64,000 nt of DNA, taken from contig QPMI01000686.1 in the NCBI GenBank assembly GCA_004431415.1, positions 1 through 64,000 on the forward strand, given 5' to 3'. A program made the translations under genes and the position numbers. Of this stretch, positions 1-9,982 are shown piece by piece. Below the pieces are notes generated by a model, which saw nothing but the letters and a program-made list of their open reading frames with translations, was not told the DNA's origin and searched no databases. Origin of the DNA: Cyanophora paradoxa. Its lineage: Eukaryota > Glaucocystophyceae > Cyanophorales > Cyanophoraceae. How positions within the stretch are numbered: position 1 is the stretch's first letter; each line of letters starts with the position of its first letter.

Positions 1-2453
1 CTGGACCTCAAGAACCCGCACGAGCGCGCCGTCGCCTGCTGGCTCCAGGAGATCGGCAACCTCGAGAAGCAGCTCCGCGCCGCCTGCCCCGACACCTCTC
101 AGAAGGCACCCGCGCCCCGCACGCCCTCTTCCTTTATCTCCCCGGCTGAGGGCGGGCAGGGGAACCGGGAGAACTGGCGGAACGAGTCCTACCTGCGCGT
201 GCCCTTCACCTACGAGGGCGAGCCCGCGCCGGCGCCCCCCCGGCTGGCCCCCGCGGCGCGCCCCTCACGGCCTCGCAGGCTGGTGGTCGGTGCCGTGGGA
301 GGGGACGCTGGAGATGGACTTCGTGGACACGCGCCGCCCGCCGCCCGACGCCGCCCCCGCCGCCCCCGAGCAGCTCCTCTGCCTCCGCCAGCAGGCCCGC
401 CCCGCCCGCCCCCGCCCGCCCCCGCCCGCCCCGAGGCCGCCTGACGGGCGGGCAGGTGGAGGCGGCGCGGATCGAGGAGATCGACGGCGTGTACGCGCAG
501 CGGCCCATCGTCGTGCCGGGCGTCGAGCAGGGGACGGCAAGCGCCCCGACGGCGGCCCGGCGCGGCGCGGCGAGTGGCAGCCGATGATCCAGGCGCTGCC
601 GCCTAAGCGCGAGGTCGTCCGCACGGCCCTCTCCGAGGCCCCCGCCGCCCTCTCCCGCGGCGGCAAGAAGGGGAAGAAGCGCGGCGCCGGCTCGCCCTCG
701 CCCTCGCCCCCGGGCAGCCGCCGGGCCTCGGCGAGCGCCGCGACCCCCGCGACGGCCTCCCCGGGGCCCGCCGCCCCTCCGCCTTCGCCGTCCCTGCCGA
801 CCCGCCGGCGGCCCCCTCGCCCTCGCCCGCCCCCGCGCCCGCGCCCTCGCCGGGGCCGGACGCGCCGGGGAGCGAGGCGTCGAGCGGGGAGGAGGGGGCC
901 CCGGCGCCGGCGGCGGTCCCCGCCGCCCCCCGCCGGCGCGTGTCGGTGCCCTCGTTCGCCGGCTCGGCCGCCTCGGGCGGCTCGGGCTCCGAGGGCGAGC
1001 AGGCCGCCCCGGGCCGCCCCGAGGCGGCCCCCGGCACCGCCGCCGCCGCCGCCGCCGCCACCTCGCGCGGGCCGCTCACGGGCCGGCACGCCGGCTCGCT
1101 GACGACGCGGCGGGGGGCGGGCCCCGGGACGGCGCGGGAGCGGGGGCGGCTGGGGGTGAAGGAGCGGAAGCAGCTGTGGGCGCAGATCCGCGTCCTCCGC
1201 TCCGCTTCCCGCGACCTCGTCTTCTCCTGCGAGCAGGTGCCCGCCACAAGGGGGGGGAGCGGCGCCCCTGGGAGAGAGGGAGGGAGGGGAAGGAAGAGAG
1301 ATCGAGAGCGCAGCGCCGCCCCCGGCGGGGCGCGCCTCGTGGCTAACGGCGGGGCGGGGCGGCAGGTGCGGGAGGTGATGGAGTGGTTCGGGGACGCCTA
1401 CTTCCAGGTCGAGGCCCTCGGTCCGCCCGCGCCTTCCAGCGCCCGCTGGCCGCCCCGCCCGACGCCGCCGCGGCCGCCCCGCCGGCCCTGCCCCTCACGC
1501 GCCGGCCGCCAGTGGTGCTCTTCGCGCGGATCGCGGACCTGCACGCGCTCTGGCCCAGCATCATGCTCCGCCTCGACCCCAGGCCCGCCCCCCGCCCCCG
1601 ACCCCGCCCCCGCCGGCTCGTGGCCCCCGGGCCGACCCTCGCGGGCCCCCAGGTACGGGACGCTGGCGGCGCACCGCATCGGCCTCCTCAACGTCATCAA
1701 CCCCGAGGTCCGCCCCCCGCCAGCTCAAGGGGCACGGAGGGACGCTTTTCGAGGCCTTTAGAGGCCTTCAAGGCCCGCCGGGCACACTCTCCTTCCTCCA
1801 CGCCCGCCGGCCGCCCGGTCTAGGAGCCCATGATCATGCTCTCGCCTCCCCGCCCCGCCGCGCGCGCCACTCCGGCCGGCCCTGACCGCCGCCGGCGCCG
1901 GCGCCGGCGCCCGCCGCAGTTCATGGAGGCCAAGTACCGGTGCGCTCTGCTGGGGCCGCCGCGGGCCCGCGAGGCGGGGTCGCTTAGGGGCGGGGCTCGG
2001 GGCCGGGGCGCGCGCGCAGGCTGGACCTCTCGGTGCGGGAGGAGCACGAGGTGGCGCACTGGCTCGCCCTCCTCGAGTCCCAGGAGCCCGGCGACAACTG
2101 GTTCGAGGAGACCTACAACGGCATGGGCGCGCCCCGGGCCCCCTCCCCGCGCCCCGCGCCCCCTCCGCCCTCCACCGGCCTGGTCTGAGCGGGGCGCGCG
2201 CAGGCTTCGAGTGCCCGTCCTTCTGGGTGCGGGAGCCGCCGCACACCGGCATCTTCACCGTCCAGGCGCGCACCCCGCCCGGGCCCCTCGGCCCCGACCC
2301 CCGCCCCGCTCCCGGCCCCGAGCTGATCGCGACTTCCGCGCTCCGCAGTACACGAGCCAGAGCCCCGACATGCGGCGGCGGCGCGAGCTGCGCGAGAAGA
2401 CGCTTATCTACCGGCCCCCCGCGGGGCCCGCCCCCGTCAACCACGCCGTCTGA
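1..2453 (+). CDS. 3' part of an uncharacterised multi-exon protein
   Basis: The gene enters from the left edge already in coding sequence and ends at the TGA at 2451-2453. Credible exon peptides in order are LDLKNPHERAVACWLQEIG (from base 1), ENWRNESYLRVPFTYEG, PWEGTLEMDFVDT, KQLWAQIRVLRSASRDL, VMEWFGDAYFQVEAL, LFARIADLHALWPSIML, YGTLAAHRIGLLNVINPE, EEHEVAHWLALLESQEPG, GFECPSFWVREPPHTGI and a basic tail ending PVNHAV. They lie in different frames joined by short C-rich introns that end in CAG. The stretch at about 540-1130 is a low-complexity Pro/Ala/Ser linker. I recognise no family. The AWL/HWL-type aromatic helices suggest a repeated helical motif, which is inference. The start codon lies outside the window. 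Confidence 0.6.
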
Positions 2454-2582
2454 CCTCCATGCCAGCGGCCGGCCGGCGGCCGCAGCCGAGTTCGAGCGCT
2501 CTGCGTTTGTATGTCGTGGGATGGCATGCCATGATGCGCACTGCGGCAGGCTTCATCTGCAGCCGATATTTCACAAAAAAAA

Positions 2583-2588
2583 AATAAA
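2583..2588 (+). terminator. possible poly(A) signal AATAAA
   Basis: An AATAAA hexamer follows an A-run 130 bp after the stop codon at 2451-2453, at the point where GC-rich coding DNA gives way to AT-richer intergenic DNA. It fits a cleavage/polyadenylation signal for the upstream gene, but one hexamer in an A-rich stretch is weak evidence. Confidence 0.35.
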
Positions 2589-4614
2589 GCTAGATCTAGA
2601 TCTGGATCTAGCTATAGAGCTACTCGGCTAGCGCTTGGCCAGCGGCCGAGTACCCGATCGCGATCGCGAGCTCGTGCTGCTCCACCTTCAAGTTGGCTTC
2701 AACTCTCACATTCGAATTCACGACGCGGAATGCGAGTATACGCATGCATGCCTCATTCGACTTTGCGTGTCAAGAGCGATACCCCTGTTCGCAGCGATGA
2801 ATCAATGTGACGCGCCAGCGATGAATCCGTGAATCAATTCGAACGTCACGACACCCGCGAAAAAACAATGCCGTTGCGGGGTACGACTTTATCTAAGCAA
2901 GGAGCTCGAGGCTGTCACTGGGCATGGGTTTCTTTTGGCAGCTCCAAAAGCAGCCGCCCCGGGGACGGCGTCGACGCGTACGGAATGCGCGCTCCAGCAA
3001 TCCCGTGCTATAGCTGGTGTATACGTAGATCCGAAGTTCGGCTCCCGTAATTCGGCTTCCGTGGGCTTGCAATTGACGTTCGGTTCGCGAATCGGCCGGA
3101 CCAGCGTGCTACCGTTACGTATACTGCTTCGCCGCACGTGTAGCGCGCCGCGGTTCCAGTTCCGAGGTTCCAGCGGCTGCAGCTGCATGCAGCTGAAGAT
3201 CGAGGCTAGCTGTAGGCTCGCGCGCGCGGCGCGGGCCGGGCCCGCGGCTGAGGATTCAGGGCGATACGCGTACGATCACTCGGCTGAGCGCGAAAGGCGG
3301 CGCAAAGTTGGCCATCTATAGGTCCGTTACACCATTTCCGCGCGCGGTCGGAGTTCTGATCACGCGGCATGCATATGTGGCATGACCCAGTAGCCATATG
3401 CGTGCCGCCCTCGAGCTCTCTTTACGTATACGCTTAGCTAAGCGGCTAATCATGACTGGACCCGTTACTTCGGCGTGCGCAGATTGCGTGTATATGTCGT
3501 GCACTCGTATCGACCCTCAATTTGCAAGCTTGCCATTCACGGCCTGGTCTCCCTTCCCACGCAGCCCAAGGCGAGTGCCACGGTGAGCAGAGCAGCACGA
3601 CCGCGACATCGGTCACATTGGACGCACGAGTTCTTAATTAAAGCGCTTCAGGCCGCGGGCTGTACATGTGCTGCTTCCAAGTTCCAAGCTGCAAGCTTAC
3701 TGAGTTAGGCAGGCCACAGGTCCGCAGCGATGGCTTTGATTCCACGCGCTCGCTTAGAGCTTGCCCAAATCCGTTTCAGCCGTCGAAATCGGACTAGTAC
3801 TCATCATCGCGTCTTGTATGCGCGACAGATCTGGGCACCACATTCTGCAACGACGCGATGAAGAAATGAACGGGGACAGCAACAACTGCGTGGCCGGAGA
3901 CATGCCTGCTGGTGGCAGGAAACGGTGAACCGTGACGACGTCGGTGTCGTTGCGGAAAGGACACAGCTACGGGCCCCTGCAGCTGCCGCAGTGCACTCCC
4001 GGAGTCCGCGGGACACATTCTCACAGGTGGGCGCCCGCTCCCGCGCGCCCGGGCCCGCGGCCGGCAAGTTAGCCGAGCGAGCTCGAGTCTTAGTCGTTAC
4101 TTACGTTGAGCCGTTTGATTTCGCGGATACGTGTGACGCGCGCGCAGGTTGACAACTCTGCTTTTGCAATTACGTATACCAGACTGGAACCGCTGGCCAT
4201 GGTTCGTCGACGTCCGTCGGTCGCTCTCGCTTACGACCGCCTGCAGCTGTTCGCTAGAAATAAAGAATTTGAAAGGGCTCTTCTTTCTTGCATCGGTACC
4301 TTCTTATCACTGAGTCATCGATATCGATGTCTCCATCGCAGGTCGAGAGCGGCAACAGCGTAAAGAAGAGGCCGCTGCGGCAAATCAGCTGCAGGCCTGA
4401 GCCAACGACATCGACACCCATATCCGCTCCAGCCCGGGAGCTTCCGACCAGCAGCCTGCTCGCTCAGGTGCGCGTACTGCCTGCACCTAATCCTACATAG
4501 CCAACAAATCAATTCCGCATCTCGCCAGCGTCGGATTCGTTTGACTCACGCACGCCATGCCCTCAGATAAGACGGGCGCGACAGTTGCAGCCTGCAGCTG
4601 CACTCGCAATCCAC
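2589..4614. other. AT-richer intergenic region, no gene seen
   Basis: Base composition drops towards 50-55% GC. Short palindrome-rich stretches occur, such as overlapping GATCTAGATCT near 2592-2612 and CGATCGCGATCGCG near 2656. Open frames here are short and show no splice-consistent continuation or recognisable protein. I see no RNA gene or repeat. Confidence 0.5.
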
Positions 4615-6682
4615 ATGTCGGACGCGTCAGAGCCGCCGGCGCCGGTGCGAGTCCTGTTTTCCCCGGCCGCGGGATGATCGTGAGAGACTAGACTGGATCC
4701 CGCTTCTCGAATACGGCCTGATCGCCTGCCTGCTCGCTCCTTTGCGTCGCAGGAGGCCGGCGACGAGCGCTCGGGGGGGAAGAGCGGCCCGCGGCGTCGC
4801 AAGAGGGCTCTGGATGCGCCCGTGGAGGCCCCCTCGACGTCGCCGCCGCGACGGCTGAGGCGGGGGCATCGATCGGAGGGGGCCGACCGCGAGCTGCAGC
4901 CGCAGCCGCAGCCGGAGCCGCAGGGGCCGACTCCCGTCGGGGGCGGCGGCAGGGATTCGCGGGCCGGCTCCTCGGCCGCCCCCGCCCGCCCCTCCTCGAG
5001 CTCCGGATCCAGGCCCTCGCGGGCCCGCTCAGTGTCGATTTCCGCGCTCTGCGGGACCGACAGCCCAGCCGCGGACCCTCCCACGCATGGCCACCTGAGC
5101 CGGTCGGGCGCCGGCGTCGCCCCCTCCAGCGTTGGCGGCCCCGATCACGACGGGACCGCCTCCGAGTCGCCGTCGCCCCCGCCACGCGCCCCGCGCCCGT
5201 CCCACGGCCAGCCGCCGCCGCCTCCCGCGGGAGCGACCGCGGGGCCGCTGTCGGGTCTGGCGGCGTCCATCGCGCAGCTCCCGCCCCCTTCCTTCGAGTT
5301 CGTCGCCCCTTCGAGGACAGAGGCGCCGGCGCCCGCCCCGGGCCCGCGGCTGCGCTCCTCCGCCAAAGCACAAGCGACCCCCACCCCATCTTCTTTTCTT
5401 CCGCCCCCCATTTCTTTGTCCTCCTTTTCGGCGCACCCGATTCCTCCTCCCCGGGCGATCGTCCTCCCGCCTCCCCCCACGTACCTTGTGGCCCCGCACC
5501 CCTCCGCGCGACCCGCGCGCGCACTGCATGCGCAGCCATCACCCGCGGAGCTGTCGCCACCCCGGCCGGCGCCCCAGCGAGCGGCGGAGGCCAGCGATGG
5601 GTCGCAGGCGGGGGAGCACGCCTCCTCTGCCGCCGCGATCGCGAGCTCCCGGGACCTCGCGCCCGACCGCAGCTGCGCGGAGCCCCAGCCCGAGCGGTGC
5701 CCCCCCTCCTCTGCCCCCCTGCCGGCCGCGGCGCTGATCACGATCGCGTTCCCCCCCCATGTCTGGCAGATCCAGAGCGGGCGTGGCCATGGACGAGCTC
5801 GAGCCGATGCGGGGAGGCCTCGCGGAGCACGTGCTCGACCCGCTCGGGCACATGTCGGCGCTGGCGGCGCGCAGCCTGCAGCTCCGCGAGGAGCTCGTTC
5901 GGATCCAGGAGGAGTCCCTTCGCTTCGTCTCGCTCCTCGCCGCCCGCCCCGCCCCTTGCGGCCCCATCGCGATCGCGAGCGGCGCACACGGTTCCCCCTC
6001 GCGCTCGGCGGCACCCGCCCCGCTCCAGCCCCCGCCGCCCTGCTCCCCGCCGCGGCCGCAGCTCATGCGGCCCCCCGGGGCCTTCCCGGCGCCCCTCAAC
6101 TTTCCGCACACTGTGGCCCCCGCGGCGGCCACGGGTGCGGGCCCCCCCTCGCTGGAGCTCTTGCGGGGGGCGCCCTCCGCATCCCTCCTGCCCCCGCCTC
6201 CTCCCCTCGCCCGGGCGCCCTCCGCAGCCTCCAGCTCGAACCACGCGCAACCCGAGCACCTCCCGCCCCGCCACGGGCACCCTCACCGCCCCGCCTCCGA
6301 GGCCGGCCCCGGCCTCGGCCCCGGCCCCGGCCCCCCGCAGCCGGGGCCCGGGCCGCCAGCGCATGCTCCCCCTTCGCCCCCCGCGCCCCTCTCGAGCTCC
6401 AGCTCCGACCCCGGGAGCTTCGCCGCGCGCGTCAACTTCGCGGCCTCGACCCTGGGCCTCCCCCCGACGTCCCTCTGGCTCCCGCCCCAGCCCCCCGGAC
6501 ACATGGCCGCCCCCCGGCCTCCAGCGGAGGGCCTTCCGCCGCCCTCGCGATCGGCCCCCGGGGCCCCCGGCCTCGCCATCGCGGAGTGGCCGGCGCCAAT
6601 ATCAATGGCACCGGTACCGTGGCCAGCCGGCGCGCCGGCCCCGTGGATGCCGCCTCCGCCTCCGCCTGCGCGCGCCCCGTGA
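4615..6682 (+). CDS. Pro/Ser/Ala-rich protein with a short helical segment, unknown function
   Basis: The start was chosen at ATG 4615: exon 1 (4615-4644) encodes MSDASEPPAP, then a GTGCGA...CAG intron (4645-4752) leads in frame into EAGDERSGGKSGPRRRKRAL. That is a basic, nuclear-localisation-like patch. Exon 2 is a long Ser/Pro/Ala-rich disordered stretch. A later intron ends at the CAG before 5770 and the frame changes to RSRAGVAMDELEPMRGGLAE and AARSLQLREELVRIQEESLRF, a plausible short amphipathic helix. It is followed by about 240 residues of Pro/Ala-rich sequence ending in PPPPPPARAP and the TGA at 6680-6682. No domain is recognised. Low complexity and the basic patch suggest a disordered nuclear or scaffold protein (inference). 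The donor of the last intron is not resolved. Confidence 0.55.
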
Positions 6683-6927
6683 TCGTGACCATCACGGCAT
6701 GATCGTGGACCGTACGCGTCGGACGTCGGATGGAGAGCGAGGTCGAGGTCCGTGGCTGCGCGTACATGTAGGACGCCTTACACGCCCCCTTGCAATTGAC
6801 CATGTCCACGCGCTGCAGGCCTCCACGCTCCCTCGCCGGCTAGCGCTCATGATCAGGTCTAGCATTACTCTGAATATATAGTGTAACAGTTAGCTTTCCA
6901 TTGCTAGATCACGAGCTACGTATACAT

Positions 6928-7071
6928 TGTTGCGTGCAGTGTGAGGACCCGGGATGATTCGGGGAATCACTAGCCTCTCGCGAGATGGCCTATTGGTAGA
7001 ACTGCCGCCTTGACACCCCTTAGTCGTTGGTTCGACTCCGGCTGGGTCCGGGTCGCAACGCGTCCATAACA
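6928..7071 (+). repeat. 5' LTR of the TRIM, containing a tRNA-like sequence
   Basis: The LTR carries a pol III-type A box, TGGCCTATTGG (6986-6996), and a perfect B box, GGTTCGACTCC (7029-7039), 32 bp apart, the normal spacing of tRNA genes. The B box sits in a T-arm with a 5-bp stem (two G-U pairs), followed by TGGGTCC (7043-7049). That pairs over 7 bp, with a G-U end, with GGACCCG at 6945-6951, like an acceptor stem. A 34-nt insert holding two small hairpins (TGATTC/GAATCA and TCTCG/CGAGA) separates the 5' acceptor strand from the A box. The anticodon stem is degenerate, so this is a tRNA relic and not a functional tRNA. Confidence 0.8.
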
Positions 7072-7382
7072 TGGGGGCTGCTAACGGACCTGGTTCGACT
7101 CCCGACGAGGGATAGACCGGGCTTCGAATCCCACGCGGGGCGCTAGGAAGCGCTGGCTGAGGGCCGCTGCATCGCGGTACCCCGATAAGCCCGGCACCTG
7201 CATCGGTGGCCGCCGAAGAGCCTAGAAACTGCGCGCACGGAAAAAAGCGGCAGTTGCGGCTGTGTGAAGTGGGTGTCACGTGCGGCATGTGACCGAGGTT
7301 GAGATCGCGAGTTGTGAGGTGAAATGCAGCAATGGAACCGCACGGAAGGATCTCGGGGTCGAGATCACCGTGGCGGGGGGGA

Positions 7383-7526
7383 TGTTGCGTGCAGTGTGAG
7401 GACCCGGGATGATTCGGGGAATCACTAGCCTCTCGCGAGATGGCCTATTGGTAGAACTGCCGCCTTGACACCCCTTAGTCGTTGGTTCGACTCCGGCTGG
7501 GTCCGGGTCGCAACGCGTCCATAACA
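7383..7526 (+). repeat. 3' LTR of the TRIM, containing a tRNA-like sequence
   Basis: Base-for-base copy of 6928-7071 by eye. A box at 7441-7451 and B box at 7484-7494. It directly follows the G-run polypurine tract and is followed by ACAT, matching the ACAT in front of the 5' LTR. Confidence 0.8.
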
Positions 7527-7530
7527 ACAT

Positions 7531-8147
7531 ACATAGACAGCTGCAGATAGAAAAATATACTTGATACGGCCTAGCCTAGTAGGCCTAGCTATAGCTATAG
7601 TATCTCACACATTGAATTCGAAGCTGTACATCTTGATAAACTTGAAACAGATCAATACGTGCCAGGCTGGATATATACCTTTCTTTTTCGCTTTTCAATT
7701 TCAAAGGGGGTATGCGCAGTACCAGTACTATGCTCCTCGCCGGACTTGGCTAGCGCTTGGCTTGTAATTAGTATTGTTTTGATGCGATGTTGCCTCGAAC
7801 TCATATACTATCGATCATCGGATCGCCGGCGTCGACGTCGGACTATCGTGCATGGTATTTAGGAACAGAACTGGCAGACCATGATCATGATGGTAATAGT
7901 ACTCTGACAGATATATATTGATCATCAGACCCCCCGATTTTGTTCTTATTTCCGAGTTCTTGTGAGTGGCGTATGCCCATTAGACGTATGTGAGTGACTT
8001 CCGAGTTCTGAATTCGAATTCGAATTTAGTATGCAGCCCCCGCATGCGCAGAGCTGGTGTCGAGAGACTGTGGCCGGCAATTCACCAAAAACCACTCTGA
8101 ATTCAGTATGGCTCTCATGCGAACATGCACACCGATCGCGACGTCGA
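7531..8147. other. AT-rich intergenic region
   Basis: No gene seen. It includes TAGCTATAGCTATAG at 7586-7600, a 15-mer that recurs at 39107-39121, and GAATTCGAATTCGAATT near 8010-8026. The right end abuts the mosaic pseudogene. Confidence 0.5.
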
Positions 8148-9341
8148 CCAGCCGATGGGGAGGCCGGTGCCGAGGGCGCGCTCGGCAACCCACATCAGGT
8201 GCGGCTCCCTCTCTGCGGCGGGTAAACGTCATTGCGGGGGCGGGGGGGCGGGCCCGGGGCGGGGAGCGCGCCGGGGTCGACCCCGAGGTACTTGGCGTGC
8301 TCCGCCACCAGCTGCGCCCCGAGCTCGCCGGGGGCGGGGGTACGTCGTTCGGGGAGAGGGGGGGATGCGGGCCTTCTTCCGCTCGGCGTCGCTGAGAAGC
8401 TGTACCCCGCTCGCGGAGAGGGCCCCTGCCGTCAGCGTCGAGTTCGAGCGCCCCGGCTGGGGGTACGGTGAGCGGAGGGGGGCGGGGGTACGCGGTTGGG
8501 ACCATGGAGCGCGTGTTGGAGCGGGTCGGGGGCGGGGGCGGGGACGGCGAACCTCGGCGCCACCTCCTCGCGGGTCCTCGCGCGCTGCTGGTCCTCTGGC
8601 GGACGCCTGGCGGACGCCTCGATGCGGGCCGCCTCCGACGCCGGCCCCGGCCCGCACGTCAGGCAGCTCGCCACGGCCAGAAGCTGCGCGCCGCGGATCA
8701 GAGCCGCGGTACACGCGCGCGCGGCGCGCTGGGCGAGCGCACCAGCTGGGCGTTCTGGTCCCTCGTGGCGCGGACGAGGCGGTCGGCCTTGGTGCGCAGC
8801 TCGCTCTTCGCGTCGCTGTACCGCTCCGCGACCTCGCAGCTCGGTGCACATCGTGCGGACGTGGTCGATCATGCGCTGCCGCGCCACGATCCGCAGCAGG
8901 CAGCTCCGGACCTCCGGCTCCACCGGAGGCTCCCGCGAGTCGAGGGCCAGCTGCGCCGCCGCCGCGGGGGCGCTGCCCGACCGCTGCACGAGCGCCCGCT
9001 GCTCGATCGCCGAGACGCTGTGGCCGCCGAGCGTCTCCAGCGGGGGAATCGGAGGCGGGCTGAAGCGGGACGCGGCGGAGCCGGCGCCCGCGGGGGCGAC
9101 CACGGCGAGCGCGGTCCGGTCAGCCGCCGACGGGGCCGACGAGGCGCGGGCGGCCCCTGCGCCGATCCCATAGCTCGGCTGCTCGTACACCTCCCGCATG
9201 CACGCCTTCGACGGCAGCCCGTGGACCCAGCGCTGCCGAACGCGGTCAAGCGGGCGGCGCGGACGCGCGCTGCGGGGTCCTCAAACCGCACCTGCACCGG
9301 GGGTGCTGTGCTTAGCGATCGGCAATGCCGAGTCGGCGTCG
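8148..9341 (-). pseudogene. mosaic pseudogene from two coiled-coil genes
   Basis: Read on the minus strand, 9341 to about 8608 matches exons 1-3 of the gene at 28168-30195, with shared peptides such as REVYEQPSYGIGAGAA, SRFSPPPIPPLETLGGHS and LLRIVARQRMIDHVRTMC. From about 8530 to 8148 it matches exons of the gene at 9983-14140 (about 13000-13360 there), with peptides TLTAGALSASGVQLLSDAE and the DNA coding for WVAERALGTGLPIGW. A piece with GAGGACCAGCAGCGCG (seen near 29017) lies at the join. The start ATG of the donor (28168) is replaced and an in-frame TAA lies just downstream. No joint reading frame crosses the fusion. It is therefore a duplicated, fused and broken copy. High identity, including introns, means DNA-level and recent duplication. 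Confidence 0.75.
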
Positions 9342-9982
9342 GCTGTGAGAGGCATGCTTTTTCAAGAATTGCCGTACCCGCTGTGACCAGCGCCCCTGAG
9401 CGCCGCGCTTCGCCAGAGTCTCGGCGACGAGCTGCAGCGCGTAAAACGCTGTTAGCTAATATCGTTTACGCGTTTTACATTGCTCTGGGGTTCCCCGGCA
9501 CTGTGCTGAGCCGGCTGTCTAGATCTGAGCTGCAGTTGCCCACATAGCTCAGCTCCTGGCAGCTGTTCAAGAGCTGTGGCTAGCAAGCTGCAGTCCCACA
9601 GCAGCGCGTCGCAGCCATGGATATGAAGTGCGCTATTCGGGCCTCCCGTGACGTTCCAACGTGAAAGTTCCAACTGCGGCGCTGCGCAGAGCGGGCGGGC
9701 GGCCACGCTCGGCGACTGCGACGCCAACGGGCCCGCTGGGAATGCGGCTCGGCCGGCCTGGAACGGCCGGCTCCACACCCGCCCGGTCCGGCAGCGGTCC
9801 CGCGCGCGGCCGAGTGAGCCCCCCTCTCGTCTAAGCGCGCCATCGGTCTCGCGCCCCACTCCTGACGCATAGCTCAGAGCCCCTCGCCCGTGCGCGGGGG
9901 TGGAGCGAACGGGGCCCGCGTGCTCTCCGCGCACAAGCAGCACAGCCAGTCGCTGCACTCGCTGCCCGCAAACGAGTCTGAC
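9342..9982. other. intergenic region upstream of the CEP164-like gene
   Basis: No convincing gene. GC rises to the right. Short palindromic stretches (GCTGTTAGCTAATATCG near 9447) and a pyrimidine-rich zone before the ATG at 9983 are all that stand out. Confidence 0.4.

Larger units (their letters stand above)
6928..7526. mobile_element. TRIM (terminal-repeat retrotransposon in miniature) with tRNA-like LTRs
   Basis: A 599-bp element with two identical 144-bp direct repeats (6928-7071 and 7383-7526). Each repeat begins TGTT and ends AACA, the usual LTR termini. The interior (7072-7382, 311 bp) starts directly with TGGGGGCTGC, the TGG expected of a primer binding site pairing with a tRNA CCA end. 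It finishes with an uninterrupted purine run GGGGGGGGA up to 7382, as expected of a polypurine tract. The 4-bp ACAT is present on both flanks (6924-6927 and 7527-7530), a plausible target-site duplication. There is no coding capacity, so the element is non-autonomous and would need the proteins of another retrotransposon. Identical LTRs indicate recent insertion. I assign the element by structure, with the orientation given by PBS then PPT on the + strand. Confidence 0.85.

Noticed and set aside
6945-7050. functional tRNA gene
   Set aside because: A and B boxes and T-arm are good, but the anticodon stem does not pair and 34 nt are inserted before the D-arm. Two identical copies lie in LTR positions.
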